A DNA stretch of 53,736 bases from a virus. This document shows, piece after piece, positions 30,649 to 40,487 of this stretch; position 1 is the first letter of the stretch, and every line of letters starts with the position of its first letter. A program made the position numbers and the translations under genes. Under the pieces are notes generated by a model. The model was given only the letters and a program-made list of their open reading frames with translations. It had not been told where the DNA came from and did no database searches. The stretch lies in IMG/VR virus record IMGVR_UViG_3300037485_000603, positions 1 to 53,736 of that record. One strand, 5' to 3'.

Positions 30649-32277
30649 TTAGTTACCACCAGTTTGTGCAGGCACTTCCCTCATTCTCCATGCGCCGGGG
30701 AGGGGGACTCCGGCCAACTGGCCCAGTCTGGCAATAGCCGCATCTTGATTTTTAATTTCGTCGCTATCTCTAAATGCTTTTTCAAAATCTTGTTGCATTT
30801 GTTTCCATTTGTCTACATCTTCCGGCTTTGCGCCCGAAGCAGATGCTTTCATAGCGGCCATCTTGACCGGCATACCTTTTAGCCATTCCTCCTTGGCGTC
30901 CCGATAAGACTTCTCTCTATTCCCAAGGGCAATCGTAAGTCTTTGGACATTTGTTGCCTCCCGGGCCGCTGCCGTGCTGTCGCCCGCCGCCCTGGCCTTT
31001 TCCCGCTCAGCGTCGGCACTCCGCATCCGGTAATCGATGTCTGCCTGCGTCTTGCGCATCTCAACCGCCAACTGGGCCTGAGCAAGTTCTGCGTTGCGCT
31101 TGCCTTCCGCATCGTTTGTGAGGATGGCGAGCTTCCTCTGCTCTTCCAGAGCCTGAGCCTCCATGTACTGAGAGTTGAGAAGGCGGATCTTGTCGCTGAG
31201 GGCGGAAATGCCTTCTTCTGCCTTCTCGGCACGAGACCTGCGCTCACCAAGTACCTTGGCTCCACCGGCAGACAGAGAACCAAGCACCTTGCCCTTCTCA
31301 GTGTTGATGGATGCAGCCAAAGCAAGGAGAGCCTCTGGATCCTCGATCAAGGGACGGCGGGCAGAATCAAGCCTTCCCTGAAGTTGGCGGATGCCTTCTT
31401 CCCGGATCTTTCCAGAATCCTCCTGGATCTTCTGAAGCTGTCCAGCACGCATCTCCTCAAGCCGACCTCGCGCTGCCTTTATCTCAGGGCTAACTTCTCC
31501 TTGTTTGCCCCGGATATCCATGAGCTTTCTATAGTCGTCTTCAAGACGACTAGCATATTGAGTAAGGCCCGGGTCAGAGAGCGCCGCAAGCCCTTGTCTT
31601 TTTTGCTCAGGTTCCTCCCTAGAGACTTGCTTTACCGAAAAGCCTGTGCCAGAAGACGCGGAAGAGGCTGCACTAGCTCCAGCATTTGTTGAGGGAGCGG
31701 TTTCCTGCTGTTGCGCTAGCCAAGGATGTTCCTTCAACATCCGTTGCACTGCAGGCTCAGACTCGGCTTTTTGAACAAATTCAAATTGCTCGCGAATCTT
31801 TTGCCGGCGCTTTTGTTCTTCTTGAGCTTGTCTGTCCTCCTCGCTAAATCCCGATCCACCTTCTGGGCTAAGCTGAGCAACGACGTCTTCATCAAGATTG
31901 TCAATACCCTCAGCAATACCCCCGCCGAGGGTATAAGACTTCATCTCCCCGCCAGACGCGGCCATTTGAGTCATAACCTCATCTGCCACGGGAGGTTGTT
32001 GCTGCGCTGCAGCATTCTGGGCCATTGCCTGCTGACCCTCCACTCCCTGCTGCAAAGCCTTGGCCTTCATCGCATCAGCATAGGCAGATGCCACAGCCCA
32101 CTTGGGGCGGAAATCGTTGGTGTCGTTGTAGAGCCTGATCAGTTCTTCCGGGGGAAGCTGTTTCAACGACGCCGTGAAAGCAACAGGATTCCTCCCCTGT
32201 TGCCCGGGAAGAGCGGAGAACGACCCAGCCTGACCGGGCATCTGTCCTCTTTGCATCAGGGTCTGAAGTCCTGCCAT
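30649..32277 (-). CDS. predicted internal virion coiled-coil protein
   Basis: A 542-residue protein starting at ATG 32277 behind AAGGA; a GTG six bases upstream overlaps the previous gene. Residues 1-60 look globular, 60-220 are Gln/Ala/Ser-rich and disordered, and 220-480 form long charged coiled coils. No enzyme motif is present. Its place directly upstream of the giant protein, with only 2 bp between, suggests a partner in the injected core. Segments near 30720-30960 and 31490-31920 are noticeably AT-rich. Confidence 0.7.
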   Translation of the reverse strand: MAGLQTLMQRGQMPGQAGSFSALPGQQGRNPVAFTASLKQLPPEELIRLYNDTNDFRPKWAVASAYADAMKAKALQQGVEGQQAMAQNAAAQQQPPVADEVMTQMAASGGEMKSYTLGGGIAEGIDNLDEDVVAQLSPEGGSGFSEEDRQAQEEQKRRQKIREQFEFVQKAESEPAVQRMLKEHPWLAQQQETAPSTNAGASAASSASSGTGFSVKQVSREEPEQKRQGLAALSDPGLTQYASRLEDDYRKLMDIRGKQGEVSPEIKAARGRLEEMRAGQLQKIQEDSGKIREEGIRQLQGRLDSARRPLIEDPEALLALAASINTEKGKVLGSLSAGGAKVLGERRSRAEKAEEGISALSDKIRLLNSQYMEAQALEEQRKLAILTNDAEGKRNAELAQAQLAVEMRKTQADIDYRMRSADAEREKARAAGDSTAAAREATNVQRLTIALGNREKSYRDAKEEWLKGMPVKMAAMKASASGAKPEDVDKWKQMQQDFEKAFRDSDEIKNQDAAIARLGQLAGVPLPGAWRMREVPAQTGGN

Positions 32278-32279
32278 GA

Positions 32280-33128
32280 TCACGTTCCTTGCTTGTTACC
32301 CATCAGCAGGTTGTAGAACGCCAGCCCACCAAGACCACCCTGCATCATGTTGCCGAAGGTGGAGGTGCCGGGGTTGTACGGCTGTGAACTGACAGGCATA
32401 CCGCTAACAATGTCCCGCATGAAGCTAAGCTGTTTATACGGGTAGTTCATGGAGTCGGAAAAGTCCTTGGCGCCAAGATCCAGAGGAGCCTGCTCGATGC
32501 CCCGCTGGATGGTCCCGGCCTTCATCTGCTCACCGATGGTGTCAATGTCTTGCTTGGCGCCAAACTGACGAGACATTTCTCCAAGACGCTGACCTTCGAG
32601 ACCCAGGGTCGCCTCGCCCAGGCGCTGCTTCTGCGCCTGCTCATACGCAGCCATGAGTCCCTTGGACTGAATGTCTCCGATCTGCGTGCCGAGGTTGCGC
32701 TGACGCTCCGCCTCCATGATCGCCTGACGACTGCCACCGTAGGCGCCGGCCTGGGCGAGACGCGCTTGCTCTGAGGTGCGACCAATGTCAGCGGTCCTAC
32801 GCGCCTCCCGAGCCTGGACATCAACGACGTTCTGCAGGAACGGGTTCATGTAGTCCTGGACAGAACCAACAGGACCGAGGCCCGTGTTGAACTGCCCGGG
32901 CTGATACGTGCCGATGTTCCCTAGGCCTGTAAACGCCTTTTCCTCAAGAGGGGAGTACCCGGCCTTGACCTGCCCGGTCACAGGATCCTTGGTCTCATAT
33001 GCGGTTCGCGGGCCGGTGTATGGCTGGTATCCCTGTTGCGCAAGGCCCCAGGCACGATTCAGCATGTCCGTGAGGTAGCCCTCAAAGCCCGGGGCAACGG
33101 TCCCGCTCGGATTGATTTCACCCATCAT
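32280..33128 (-). CDS. predicted virion protein
   Basis: A 282-residue protein. Its centre, VQDYMNPFLQNVVDVQAREA, followed by Ala/Arg/Gln helices, is a pattern seen in virion proteins encoded beside large internal proteins of environmental podophages. The C-terminus is Gly-rich. ATG 33128 overlaps the upstream stop codon. It is probably an internal or tail-associated structural protein. Confidence 0.65.
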   Translation of the reverse strand: MMGEINPSGTVAPGFEGYLTDMLNRAWGLAQQGYQPYTGPRTAYETKDPVTGQVKAGYSPLEEKAFTGLGNIGTYQPGQFNTGLGPVGSVQDYMNPFLQNVVDVQAREARRTADIGRTSEQARLAQAGAYGGSRQAIMEAERQRNLGTQIGDIQSKGLMAAYEQAQKQRLGEATLGLEGQRLGEMSRQFGAKQDIDTIGEQMKAGTIQRGIEQAPLDLGAKDFSDSMNYPYKQLSFMRDIVSGMPVSSQPYNPGTSTFGNMMQGGLGGLAFYNLLMGNKQGT

Positions 33129-33817
33129 GCGCTCCTTTGCAGTTGGTGCATCAAGGCATAAAGCGCCGGTGCGCCGCCCGCTTGGTCAACCTGCGCCTTT
33201 GGGACATACATCTCGCCATTGGAGACGCGGGCCGGAGTCCTTCCGGCGATTGTCGCAGGGATGTGATCGCTTGTGCCAGTCCCTGGACCCCGGATCAGTT
33301 GGGCCTGCGGTAGAAGCTGGCGGATACCTTGAGGTGTGCCGTTCTTGACTGCGTCGGCGGTCAGGACAAACCCTCCGTCTTCCATAGGAAGAGGATTCTG
33401 TTTGGTGCCGGTAACCATCCCTCCGGAGGCATAGGCTTCCATCAGCCCGCCGTTGGCAGCGAACTTATGAACGGCTGTTGGACCATACCGCCCGGGCGCC
33501 ATCTCCCGGGTCACCTTGGATGGCGAGAGCTTCAGATTGACCCCGCCGCGTTCCTTTTGAGTGCCTTGCAGTCCTCCGGCCAGAAGCCCAAGAAGACCGG
33601 CAAGCCCTCTGGGCGACATCAGCCCTTGGCCCAATCCTTTGGCAGAAGCGAGGAGCGTATCTACGATGCTGCTGCCTACATTTGCGCCGGACGGAGGAAG
33701 GAAGTACGAAGATGGAACGCCGATGTTGAAGCCCATAGCCGCCGCTACGTCATCATTAGACAAAGCGGGCAACGGTATTTGGGGGTCAGAAAAGTCTGCG
33801 TAATAGTAATCGTCCAT
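33125..33817 (-). CDS. predicted virion structural protein
   Basis: A 230-residue protein starting at ATG 33817 behind GGAG. It has a Gly/Leu-rich hydrophobic stretch (about 60-85) and a C-terminal part with GTSDHIPATIAGRTPARVSN and GEMYVPK, a motif found in phage tail-associated proteins that ends in a display-like segment. No enzymatic function is evident. Confidence 0.6.
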   Translation of the reverse strand: MDDYYYADFSDPQIPLPALSNDDVAAAMGFNIGVPSSYFLPPSGANVGSSIVDTLLASAKGLGQGLMSPRGLAGLLGLLAGGLQGTQKERGGVNLKLSPSKVTREMAPGRYGPTAVHKFAANGGLMEAYASGGMVTGTKQNPLPMEDGGFVLTADAVKNGTPQGIRQLLPQAQLIRGPGTGTSDHIPATIAGRTPARVSNGEMYVPKAQVDQAGGAPALYALMHQLQRSA

Positions 33818-33818
33818 G

Positions 33819-34664
33819 TCACGCTCCAAACTCGTAGTTCGTTATGGGGCCGTAGCGTCCTGCGACCGTCTGCCGTTCCCAAGCAGGTTGCGCCGGTTCT
33901 TGCGCAGCTTGTTCTATCGCGGCCAGCACAGCGTAGGTGTCCGGGCTGATGCCCACGTCGCCGGAGGCGTTGCCCGTGGGGGCAGACCCTTGAGAAGGCG
34001 CAGATGCCCCGCCGAGCAGTCCAGTCAGCCCGCTTGAAGAGGAGCTGGGGGCACCGCCCCGGGAGCCACCCACAGCGTCCGACACGCCCCGGTTGACTGC
34101 GGAGCCCAGCCCAGACAGGTTCACTGCAAGCCCGCCAAACGGGCTCATGCTGTTCGCAAGAGATGTGAGCCCTGCCTGAGCGCCCGCGCCTGCGGCCTTG
34201 CCCGGGTTGTTCTCGAAGAGCCCTTCCAAGATGCCAGACGGAATGCCCGTCTTGGCGCCGATGAGCCCTGCAGCAAGCCCAGGCACCACTTCGGCTGGCG
34301 TCAGCCTGCCTTCTATGAGCCCGTGAATGTTGGCGATGCCCTTGCCAAGCGCAGACACCGTGCCGTAGCCAGGGATCATGCTGACAAATGCGGGGACGGC
34401 GTAGTTCAGGACGTTGTGGACGTTCTGTGCAGCAAGGGCTTGCTCGATGTTCTGATTGAAGCCCGGGATACCCATCTTCCCGAGACCGATGTCATTCAAG
34501 GTATTCAGGGTCGCGTAGCTAAGCCCCGGAGAGTGCATTGGTCCGGTTTGCGAAGCGCCCATCCCTGGGATACTTTCGTTTATACCGTATCCGTATCCGA
34601 GTCCGTAGTCGCCGAAATTCTCGCCGCTAAGATCTGAGCCGCCAGGGCCAGTTTCGCCGTCCAT
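33819..34664 (-). CDS. predicted virion structural protein, Gly/Ser rich
   Basis: A 281-residue protein rich in Gly, Ser and Ala with two hydrophobic stretches (about 85-110 and 120-140) and a Ser-rich linker near 205-225. Its last residues (AGRYGPITNYEFGA) echo the MAPGRYGPTAVHKFA segment in the neighbouring protein, hinting at shared binding elements. Confidence 0.55.
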   Translation of the reverse strand: MDGETGPGGSDLSGENFGDYGLGYGYGINESIPGMGASQTGPMHSPGLSYATLNTLNDIGLGKMGIPGFNQNIEQALAAQNVHNVLNYAVPAFVSMIPGYGTVSALGKGIANIHGLIEGRLTPAEVVPGLAAGLIGAKTGIPSGILEGLFENNPGKAAGAGAQAGLTSLANSMSPFGGLAVNLSGLGSAVNRGVSDAVGGSRGGAPSSSSSGLTGLLGGASAPSQGSAPTGNASGDVGISPDTYAVLAAIEQAAQEPAQPAWERQTVAGRYGPITNYEFGA

Positions 34665-34671
34665 CTCTACC

Positions 34672-36063
34672 TCACTGTGTCAGATCCCATAACGACAGCG
34701 ATCCAACACCGCTGCCTTTGGTCGCTCCGTCCACCGTGCGGACAGCTAGCGTGTAGATTTCACTTGCGCCTGACAGCTTTACGCCGATCTGCAAGTCCCA
34801 GTTATATCCTGCCGGGTCCACCAGCGGGTTGGTGCCGCCGCTACCGCTTGAGCTGACGTAGTCCGTTTGAACAATCGTGCCGACAGACGAAATAGCCGTA
34901 GCAGCAACGTCAAACTCCACATTACTATCTGACGGTACTGTTGCCGCAAAGGTTGCGCCGGTCAGCGTTGGATCTCTCAGAAGAACGACTTCGTAATTCT
35001 GGCTGGTCAGGGGGAGAAACTGCACTCGCTGCGGAAGCACAACGGCGCCCGTGCGTCCAGAAGCCAGACGAATGGAAACAATTGGGAAGAAAGTTGCTGT
35101 CGTATCAATGTTTGTAAGCACCGATGTGCGCCGCGCCACATGCGACGCAGAGGACTGCTCGTACCCGCCTTCAGACACAACAGAGCAACAGATGGCCTTC
35201 ATCGACGCCGCAAGTGCCGTAGAACTAGTGATCTCGTACCGCACCGGCAGGATGGCCGTCGTCATGTAAACGGCGGTGATCTCATTGGCGTTGTTAAACG
35301 TGTGGCAGACGATGTACTCACCGTTGATGATGAACCCACACCGCACGGAACCTACGCCCAGCCATTCAAAGTCGATCCACAGGATCTGCGCCTTGGATGG
35401 GTCAAGCGTGTACCCACTAAGTCCGGTGCCGTCGAGCTTGTCGCCGTTCCAGCTTGACTGCGGCACAGAACGATCATCGTTGGGCGTGCCGCCGGGGGCG
35501 GGCAGGGAGCTAGACCGCAGCACGAAGGAGTAGACGCCGTCTACCCGCTGGAAGAACACCCCGTTGCCGGTGTTGAAGTACCCAACACGCTGCGTCAGGC
35601 TTGTACTGGCGCTTCCATCCATCACGAAGGTGGCAAGCAGCAGCAGCCCCTTCCCCGGTTGGTATGGAAAAGACCGGTAGCTCTGGCGAACAACAGACCC
35701 TACGCCTCCCGCAGTGACCTCCATCTTGACGGCGGCTTCATTGGGCAGAAAGGATGTAGCTCCAGTGCCCGTCAGTGCAACGTCAAACTGGTTGTCCGCT
35801 GCGTACCTGTTCTGACTGTCGAAAAGGGTGTAGGGTTGGCTGACACGAATCCGGCCAAACGCATCGACGTTGGTTCCACCTATGGATACCGGGACGGTTG
35901 TTGACGATGCGTCCACGATGCGCTCCAGAAGATTGTCCAGTTGGTTGAAGTAGATCCGCAGGATGCTCAGCAGCTTGTCGAAGTACTGCGGATCATAGGT
36001 GCGCGTGGGGAGCGGCAGGGCCGGAGCCCTGAACCGCTTGATGATGTTGGCCCAGATTGTCAT
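34672..36063 (-). CDS. predicted tail or head-associated structural protein
   Basis: A 463-residue protein. A short helical N-terminus (YFDKLLSILRIYFNQLDNLL) precedes a long beta-rich region with regular Ser/Thr/Gly strands, typical of virion beta-sandwich proteins. No catalytic motif is present. It overlaps the upstream gene by 4 bp, suggesting the pair is assembled together. Confidence 0.65.
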   Translation of the reverse strand: MTIWANIIKRFRAPALPLPTRTYDPQYFDKLLSILRIYFNQLDNLLERIVDASSTTVPVSIGGTNVDAFGRIRVSQPYTLFDSQNRYAADNQFDVALTGTGATSFLPNEAAVKMEVTAGGVGSVVRQSYRSFPYQPGKGLLLLATFVMDGSASTSLTQRVGYFNTGNGVFFQRVDGVYSFVLRSSSLPAPGGTPNDDRSVPQSSWNGDKLDGTGLSGYTLDPSKAQILWIDFEWLGVGSVRCGFIINGEYIVCHTFNNANEITAVYMTTAILPVRYEITSSTALAASMKAICCSVVSEGGYEQSSASHVARRTSVLTNIDTTATFFPIVSIRLASGRTGAVVLPQRVQFLPLTSQNYEVVLLRDPTLTGATFAATVPSDSNVEFDVAATAISSVGTIVQTDYVSSSGSGGTNPLVDPAGYNWDLQIGVKLSGASEIYTLAVRTVDGATKGSGVGSLSLWDLTQ

Positions 36064-38282
36064 GACTTGCGCCCATCAGGACGGAGGTCGATCCGGAACT
36101 TGCCCAACTGCCACTGAACACCTAGTGTGTTTGACTGCACCCTAACCGCCATCTGGCGCCCACGAACCCGGATGTACAGGTTGCCCTTGAACGGTGTAGC
36201 TACGTCGGTATAGCGCCCTTGGAAACGCTCAACACCGTTATTGGACAAACGATCAATAGTTCTTTCGCTCTCAAGCGCCACCGACATATTTGCCGATGGC
36301 GCCACGTTGTTTACACCTCGTGTGTATCCCGAACCAGAGTTCTGCAAAGGCAGCAGGGACATGTTAACGGACTGACTCTCCACAGCCGCCGTAGAACCTG
36401 CAAAGGTCACATCTGGAAGAACCCGGGTGACAAAGCCAAAGTTGTGACCGTCATCGATATCAAACTCCGACGAGATGATGTACGAATCTATAGGGGCAAG
36501 GGTTGAGGTGGTGCCGTCGTCACACCCAATTTCATGGTACAGAAGCTGGCTGTTGTAGTCCGCCGCAATCGGGATGTTGGAAAACACGCTGGCATCGTTC
36601 CAAGCGGTCCGACCCATGCTGCCGTAGTACCACACCTTGTCGGCATAGTTGTAAACGACGTAGCGATCCACCGTAGTGTTCGGGTTCGTAGGCGTGCCGG
36701 TGCCGTTAGGCCCTGTGATAGAGCAGTAGAACCACCACACCTCGCTGAACTGCTCCACGGTGGAGGCAAAGATCTGCAGGTTCTGGTTAACGTTCAAATC
36801 ATCGAAGATGAATTTCCGAATGTCGCATTGCAACGTGGCCGTCCGTCCATCGAAGACGTAGAACTTTTCGTCGCCCATCCAGTACACCACGCCCGCCGCC
36901 ACAGCCCAAGCGCGGTCAGAGACGATGGTGATGTTGTCGGCCAGGATCTGCGAGCCCCACACAATCGGCGGGCCGAGGTACTGCAGCGAGTACAGGGCGG
37001 TGTCCGTCCAGACCAAGATCTCCTGCCGGGTCTGCGCCACAGCTTGGATCTCAGAGCCCCGGGACAGCGTGAGGCTCCCCGCCTGCGTCGTGGCCGATGG
37101 TGTCCAGTTGGCGGCAGACTCTTGGTCCGACCACCGGATCAGCATGGGGTTGAGCGTGGACGAGCCGTAGTCCGTCGTGCCAAAGGCCAGGACGAAGCGC
37201 GAAGCATCCGAGACGAGGCGGAACAGCGCCGCAGAAGGCGTGTCGCTGGCACCGGTCAACGTGGAGATGTTTACACCACGCGTGGTAATACCGCCCGCCG
37301 TCCAGTAGTAGATTGCGCCGCCCTTGGGGCCGTAGATCAGATCTGAGCCAAAGTTGGCGTGGTTCCACAGACCGATCTGTATCGGATTCCCAACTGTAAA
37401 CGTCCCTGCGCCGCCCCAACCACCGCTACCCCAGCCGCTGGAGCCCCAGCCAGATCCAAAAGTGTTGGTGGCAGTGTTTTGTGTTGCAGACCCGACACTG
37501 ACTTGGTATTGAGCAGTTATGCCGGTGCCGCTTGCCGAGGACGAGGCATTGATTGGGAGTCCTGTGCCTGAGTTCTTGGCCTGGATGTAGTATGTCCCGG
37601 GGTTTTCAATGCCGAACTGAGTGTTTGTGGACACTGCGGGTGATGGCGTGCCACTAAGCGTATACGTCCCGGTAGTACCTGTGCCGGTGATTGTGTAGTC
37701 TGTGCCGTTGATGTTAACCGTGGCCGTAGACACAATGATCCCTGGGGAATCTATTGAGATCACGGTAAGCGTAGTACCGCTTGTCGTGCAGGTAGCCAGC
37801 GTTACGTTAGAGACGATCTGGTACTCGGCGGTGCCGTTTACACCAGAGGTGGCGAAGTTGATCCCGCCAATGGTGCCGGGGGCGGTGAACGTGACGTAGG
37901 AGCCTACAGTCAATTCTCCTGTAGCAAACGTTCCAACGCCTGCCCCTGCGTCTGAAACTCCCGCATAAGAGAACCCGTTGTACGTGGTGATAGCCGCTAC
38001 TGTGCTTGTGACCCGTACTGGCGTGATGTCGTAGTATCCCCCTGTGTAAATGTAGTACTTTAGGTTCGTGCCGAGGCCGAGATAGATGCTCCAAGGCCAC
38101 AGAGCGCGGCAGACGCCGAGGAACGTGCCTGCTGTGCTGCTGACCTGCTGCCAACCGCCGATCTTCTCAGGCTGGCCGGAGCGGAAGCGGATCTTGTCGC
38201 ACTCGTACCAACCGTTCTCAGCGGCGTAGCGCGTGTTCTCCCGGAAGATCCCCGGGCGAAGTTGGAGCGTCTTCAGCGGCAT
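36060..38282 (-). CDS. predicted tail tube / DNA-stabilisation-type virion protein
   Basis: A 740-residue beta-rich protein. The N-terminal CDKIRFRSGQPEKIGGWQQV resembles the opening of P22 gp10-like packaged-DNA stabilisation and related tail proteins. Residues about 85-280 are Thr/Gly/Ser-rich repeats that look like an insertion of immunoglobulin-like or bacterial surface type. The rest (WTDTALYSLQYLGPP onwards) is a propeller-like region. It probably forms part of the tail machine; the exact family is uncertain. Confidence 0.65.
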   Translation of the reverse strand: MPLKTLQLRPGIFRENTRYAAENGWYECDKIRFRSGQPEKIGGWQQVSSTAGTFLGVCRALWPWSIYLGLGTNLKYYIYTGGYYDITPVRVTSTVAAITTYNGFSYAGVSDAGAGVGTFATGELTVGSYVTFTAPGTIGGINFATSGVNGTAEYQIVSNVTLATCTTSGTTLTVISIDSPGIIVSTATVNINGTDYTITGTGTTGTYTLSGTPSPAVSTNTQFGIENPGTYYIQAKNSGTGLPINASSSASGTGITAQYQVSVGSATQNTATNTFGSGWGSSGWGSGGWGGAGTFTVGNPIQIGLWNHANFGSDLIYGPKGGAIYYWTAGGITTRGVNISTLTGASDTPSAALFRLVSDASRFVLAFGTTDYGSSTLNPMLIRWSDQESAANWTPSATTQAGSLTLSRGSEIQAVAQTRQEILVWTDTALYSLQYLGPPIVWGSQILADNITIVSDRAWAVAAGVVYWMGDEKFYVFDGRTATLQCDIRKFIFDDLNVNQNLQIFASTVEQFSEVWWFYCSITGPNGTGTPTNPNTTVDRYVVYNYADKVWYYGSMGRTAWNDASVFSNIPIAADYNSQLLYHEIGCDDGTTSTLAPIDSYIISSEFDIDDGHNFGFVTRVLPDVTFAGSTAAVESQSVNMSLLPLQNSGSGYTRGVNNVAPSANMSVALESERTIDRLSNNGVERFQGRYTDVATPFKGNLYIRVRGRQMAVRVQSNTLGVQWQLGKFRIDLRPDGRKS

Positions 38283-38285
38283 GTG

Positions 38286-38801
38286 TTACCTCAGAAACAG
38301 CGCACGCTCATCTTTGCGCCGCTTGACAAGGCCCGGTAGCTCTTTGCCACCACCTTTAGTCCACTGCATGAACGCATCAGCAGCCCCTTCAATATCACCG
38401 CGATTGGCCTTCATGCGGATCTGGCTGCGCTGCAGATTGCCTAGCCCTGCATTGAACGCAAAACTGACCAAAGCGTCGAAGCGCCCTTGATGACCAGCGC
38501 AGCCGGGAACCAGACGAAGAACACCTCGCTCAAAAGCAGCGACATCCAGCGCGAATAGTTTCTCGATCTCCGCCTTGGACCAGACGCGGTTATCCCCTGA
38601 CCGGAGCGGGTAGTCCTTCCTGATGAACCCATCATAGCCCTCTTTGCGCATCACCGGAAGCCCAATCTGGTCTTGGTACAGAACATGCCCGTAGCCGATG
38701 GTCCAGATGTAGGCAGGGCACAGGTAGGGCTTGTTTCTGTAACCCTCGTACCTGTGCATCAGTTCTGCGCCGACCGGGCTCAGCTTCACTTCTTGCCCCA
38801 C
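38286..38801 (-). CDS. endolysin, GH24 lysozyme
   Basis: A 171-residue muramidase. YEGYRNKPYLCPAYIWTIGY gives the catalytic triad spacing of GH24 enzymes: Glu19, eight residues, Cys28, five residues, Thr34. Cys replaces the Asp of T4 lysozyme, as in several lambdoid endolysins. No signal or SAR segment precedes it, so it should need a holin to reach the cell wall. Its start overlaps the downstream end of the holin-like gene by 16 bp. Confidence 0.9.
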   Translation of the reverse strand: MGQEVKLSPVGAELMHRYEGYRNKPYLCPAYIWTIGYGHVLYQDQIGLPVMRKEGYDGFIRKDYPLRSGDNRVWSKAEIEKLFALDVAAFERGVLRLVPGCAGHQGRFDALVSFAFNAGLGNLQRSQIRMKANRGDIEGAADAFMQWTKGGGKELPGLVKRRKDERALFLR

Positions 38802-39289
38802 TGCCTGCTGCCGAACCAGAACCCGATGATGCCGCCCAGCATCGCCATCTCGTCTTCGCTAAAAATAATCGCGGTCACGCGGATCAGGTCGTCCACAGAC
38901 AGGATCAGGCCAGGGTGCTTCCAGACGTAGAGCGTCAGGGCTGCGTTGATCAGCACAAGCTCGATGATGAAGATGTAAGTGACCGTGGGCCTGACCGTTC
39001 CGACGTAGTTCGCCACCCACCGGCTGGCCTTCTCCAAGACTTTCTCGTCGTGCCGCAGCGCCGCTTCGGTCATCTGCGCTTCGGTCTGCATCGCAACCTG
39101 CTCGGTGCGGATCTCCTCCATCTTGGCCTGGGCAGCGTAGCCCTGGGCAGCAAGCTGAAGTTCGCGCTCCGTCTGGAGCCGCGCCATTGCGATCTCGTGC
39201 TTCTGGTCAGCCTTGTTCTGGAAGAACTCCAGCAGCTTGGGCAGGCCGCTGATGAGCAGTCCGCCGAGGGTTGAAAACAGGCTGAGCAT
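38786..39289 (-). CDS. holin-like membrane protein (three-TM type)
   Basis: A 167-residue protein starting at ATG 39289 behind GGAG. A hydrophobic N-terminus, a long charged helix (about 25-85), then VRPTVTYIFIIELVLINAAL and a final GGIIGFWFGSRQWGKK match the three-transmembrane holin family known from gene transfer agents and phages. It sits immediately upstream of the endolysin, supporting a lysis role. Confidence 0.7.
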   Translation of the reverse strand: MLSLFSTLGGLLISGLPKLLEFFQNKADQKHEIAMARLQTERELQLAAQGYAAQAKMEEIRTEQVAMQTEAQMTEAALRHDEKVLEKASRWVANYVGTVRPTVTYIFIIELVLINAALTLYVWKHPGLILSVDDLIRVTAIIFSEDEMAMLGGIIGFWFGSRQWGKK

Positions 39290-39753
39290 TACTTCTCCAA
39301 CATGAACGACAGGTTCTGGTGGCGCGGGTAGGTCACCACCCGCGAACCTTCGGGGCACTTGTACTGGATGACGGCAGTCAACGTAGCCTTGCCCGGAGCC
39401 ACAGGCTCTTTCTTGGACATGGTGAGCAAGTACGTGAACGTGTCGATCTGATTCCCGGCAGGCCCCGTGAACTTGCTCGTTGACGGAGTGGCATCGTGGA
39501 CCATTCCTGCAGCGTCCTGCACGTTCGTTGTAAACGATTCAACCGAGCAGTCATCGCGCTTCTTGATCCGCGCCACAGTGACGTTGATGGGGTGCCCGAT
39601 CTTGGTATCTGAGATGTGGAAGTGCTCCGGAGCCCATTCCAGTATCGGCTTCTGGAGCCACCCAAACTTGTCCCCAGCCGTGTATCCACCCACCAGCAGC
39701 GCAAAGCTGGCGGTGACAAACTGGACGACGGGGGTGAGCTTGGGGATTTCCAT
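39289..39753 (-). CDS. membrane-anchored protein of the lysis region
   Basis: A 154-residue protein with one N-terminal transmembrane segment (about 10-27) followed by an extracytoplasmic beta-rich domain with two cysteines. It shares one base with the holin-like gene. It could be a lysis accessory or a surface-exclusion factor; no family is recognised. Confidence 0.55.
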   Translation of the reverse strand: MEIPKLTPVVQFVTASFALLVGGYTAGDKFGWLQKPILEWAPEHFHISDTKIGHPINVTVARIKKRDDCSVESFTTNVQDAAGMVHDATPSTSKFTGPAGNQIDTFTYLLTMSKKEPVAPGKATLTAVIQYKCPEGSRVVTYPRHQNLSFMLEK

Positions 39754-39754
39754 G

Positions 39755-40165
39755 TCAGTTCCGAGCTGTGATCACATCTTCACCGCGCTGTACCGTGACC
39801 TTGTCGCCTTCCACGTTGACCTTCATAGACGGTTCCTGACGCTCAGGTTTGTCCAGGCGCCCGATCAACTCCTTGATGATTGTGATTTCAGGCTTCTCTT
39901 CCTTCTTGGTCTCATTGACGATACCGTTGACCATCTGGATCAAAGCCATCGTGGCGGTCGCCACAAGACCAATCACAGCAGGAAGCGCCTCAGTATTCAG
40001 GAAAGCAGATGACACCACGCCCACCAACACCAGCAGGAAGATCCAGATGATGGCCGTCTTGCCAATAGCCTTGGCGGCAACTTCCTTGGCGGTAGCTTGG
40101 GCCTCCAGCCGTTGAAGCTCAACTTCAGCCTGGGCCTTCAAAGTCTTCAGATCAATTGGTTCCAT
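39755..40165 (-). CDS. two-transmembrane helical protein, holin or lysis accessory
   Basis: A 136-residue protein. A helical N-terminus (8-33) leads to two membrane segments (about 37-55 and 62-86) and a charged cytoplasmic tail. Size, topology and position just upstream of the other lysis genes suggest a second holin or antiholin. No specific family is recognised. Confidence 0.55.
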   Translation of the reverse strand: MEPIDLKTLKAQAEVELQRLEAQATAKEVAAKAIGKTAIIWIFLLVLVGVVSSAFLNTEALPAVIGLVATATMALIQMVNGIVNETKKEEKPEITIIKELIGRLDKPERQEPSMKVNVEGDKVTVQRGEDVITARN

Positions 40166-40208
40166 TACAACACCTTGAATTTACTGCATTTGATGGCTGC
40201 ATCGAAGT

Positions 40209-40487
40209 TCATACTTTGCCTTCAGAAAACACATTCACGAACACCGTGCCGTCTTCCAGTGCTTCGATCTCGTGCCATTCTCCAGCAACAAGATCCAAGG
40301 GCATGGACTGCTTGTTGATAATGCGTTCGCCCTTTTCCTTACGAACAACACAGCTACCGGCATGGCACATTGTCAGATGTGCGTAAGCGTGTTCATGCCT
40401 GGGCAGCCCCTCCCCCGTGTTGGCGTGGTACACGCTGACGGTAGTGCCCCCATACGACACGATGTGCTTAGGGGAAAGCATGTTCAT
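40209..40487 (-). CDS. cupin-fold protein
   Basis: A 92-residue single-domain protein. GLPRHEHAYAHLTMCHAGSC (28-46) with His31 and His33, then LDLVAGEWHEIEAL with His72, follow the two cupin motifs. Cupins are beta-barrels that can bind metals or sugars; short phage examples are found near tail fibre genes. ATG 40487 overlaps the upstream stop. A structural or receptor-related role is as likely as catalysis. Confidence 0.7.
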   Translation of the reverse strand: MNMLSPKHIVSYGGTTVSVYHANTGEGLPRHEHAYAHLTMCHAGSCVVRKEKGERIINKQSMPLDLVAGEWHEIEALEDGTVFVNVFSEGKV

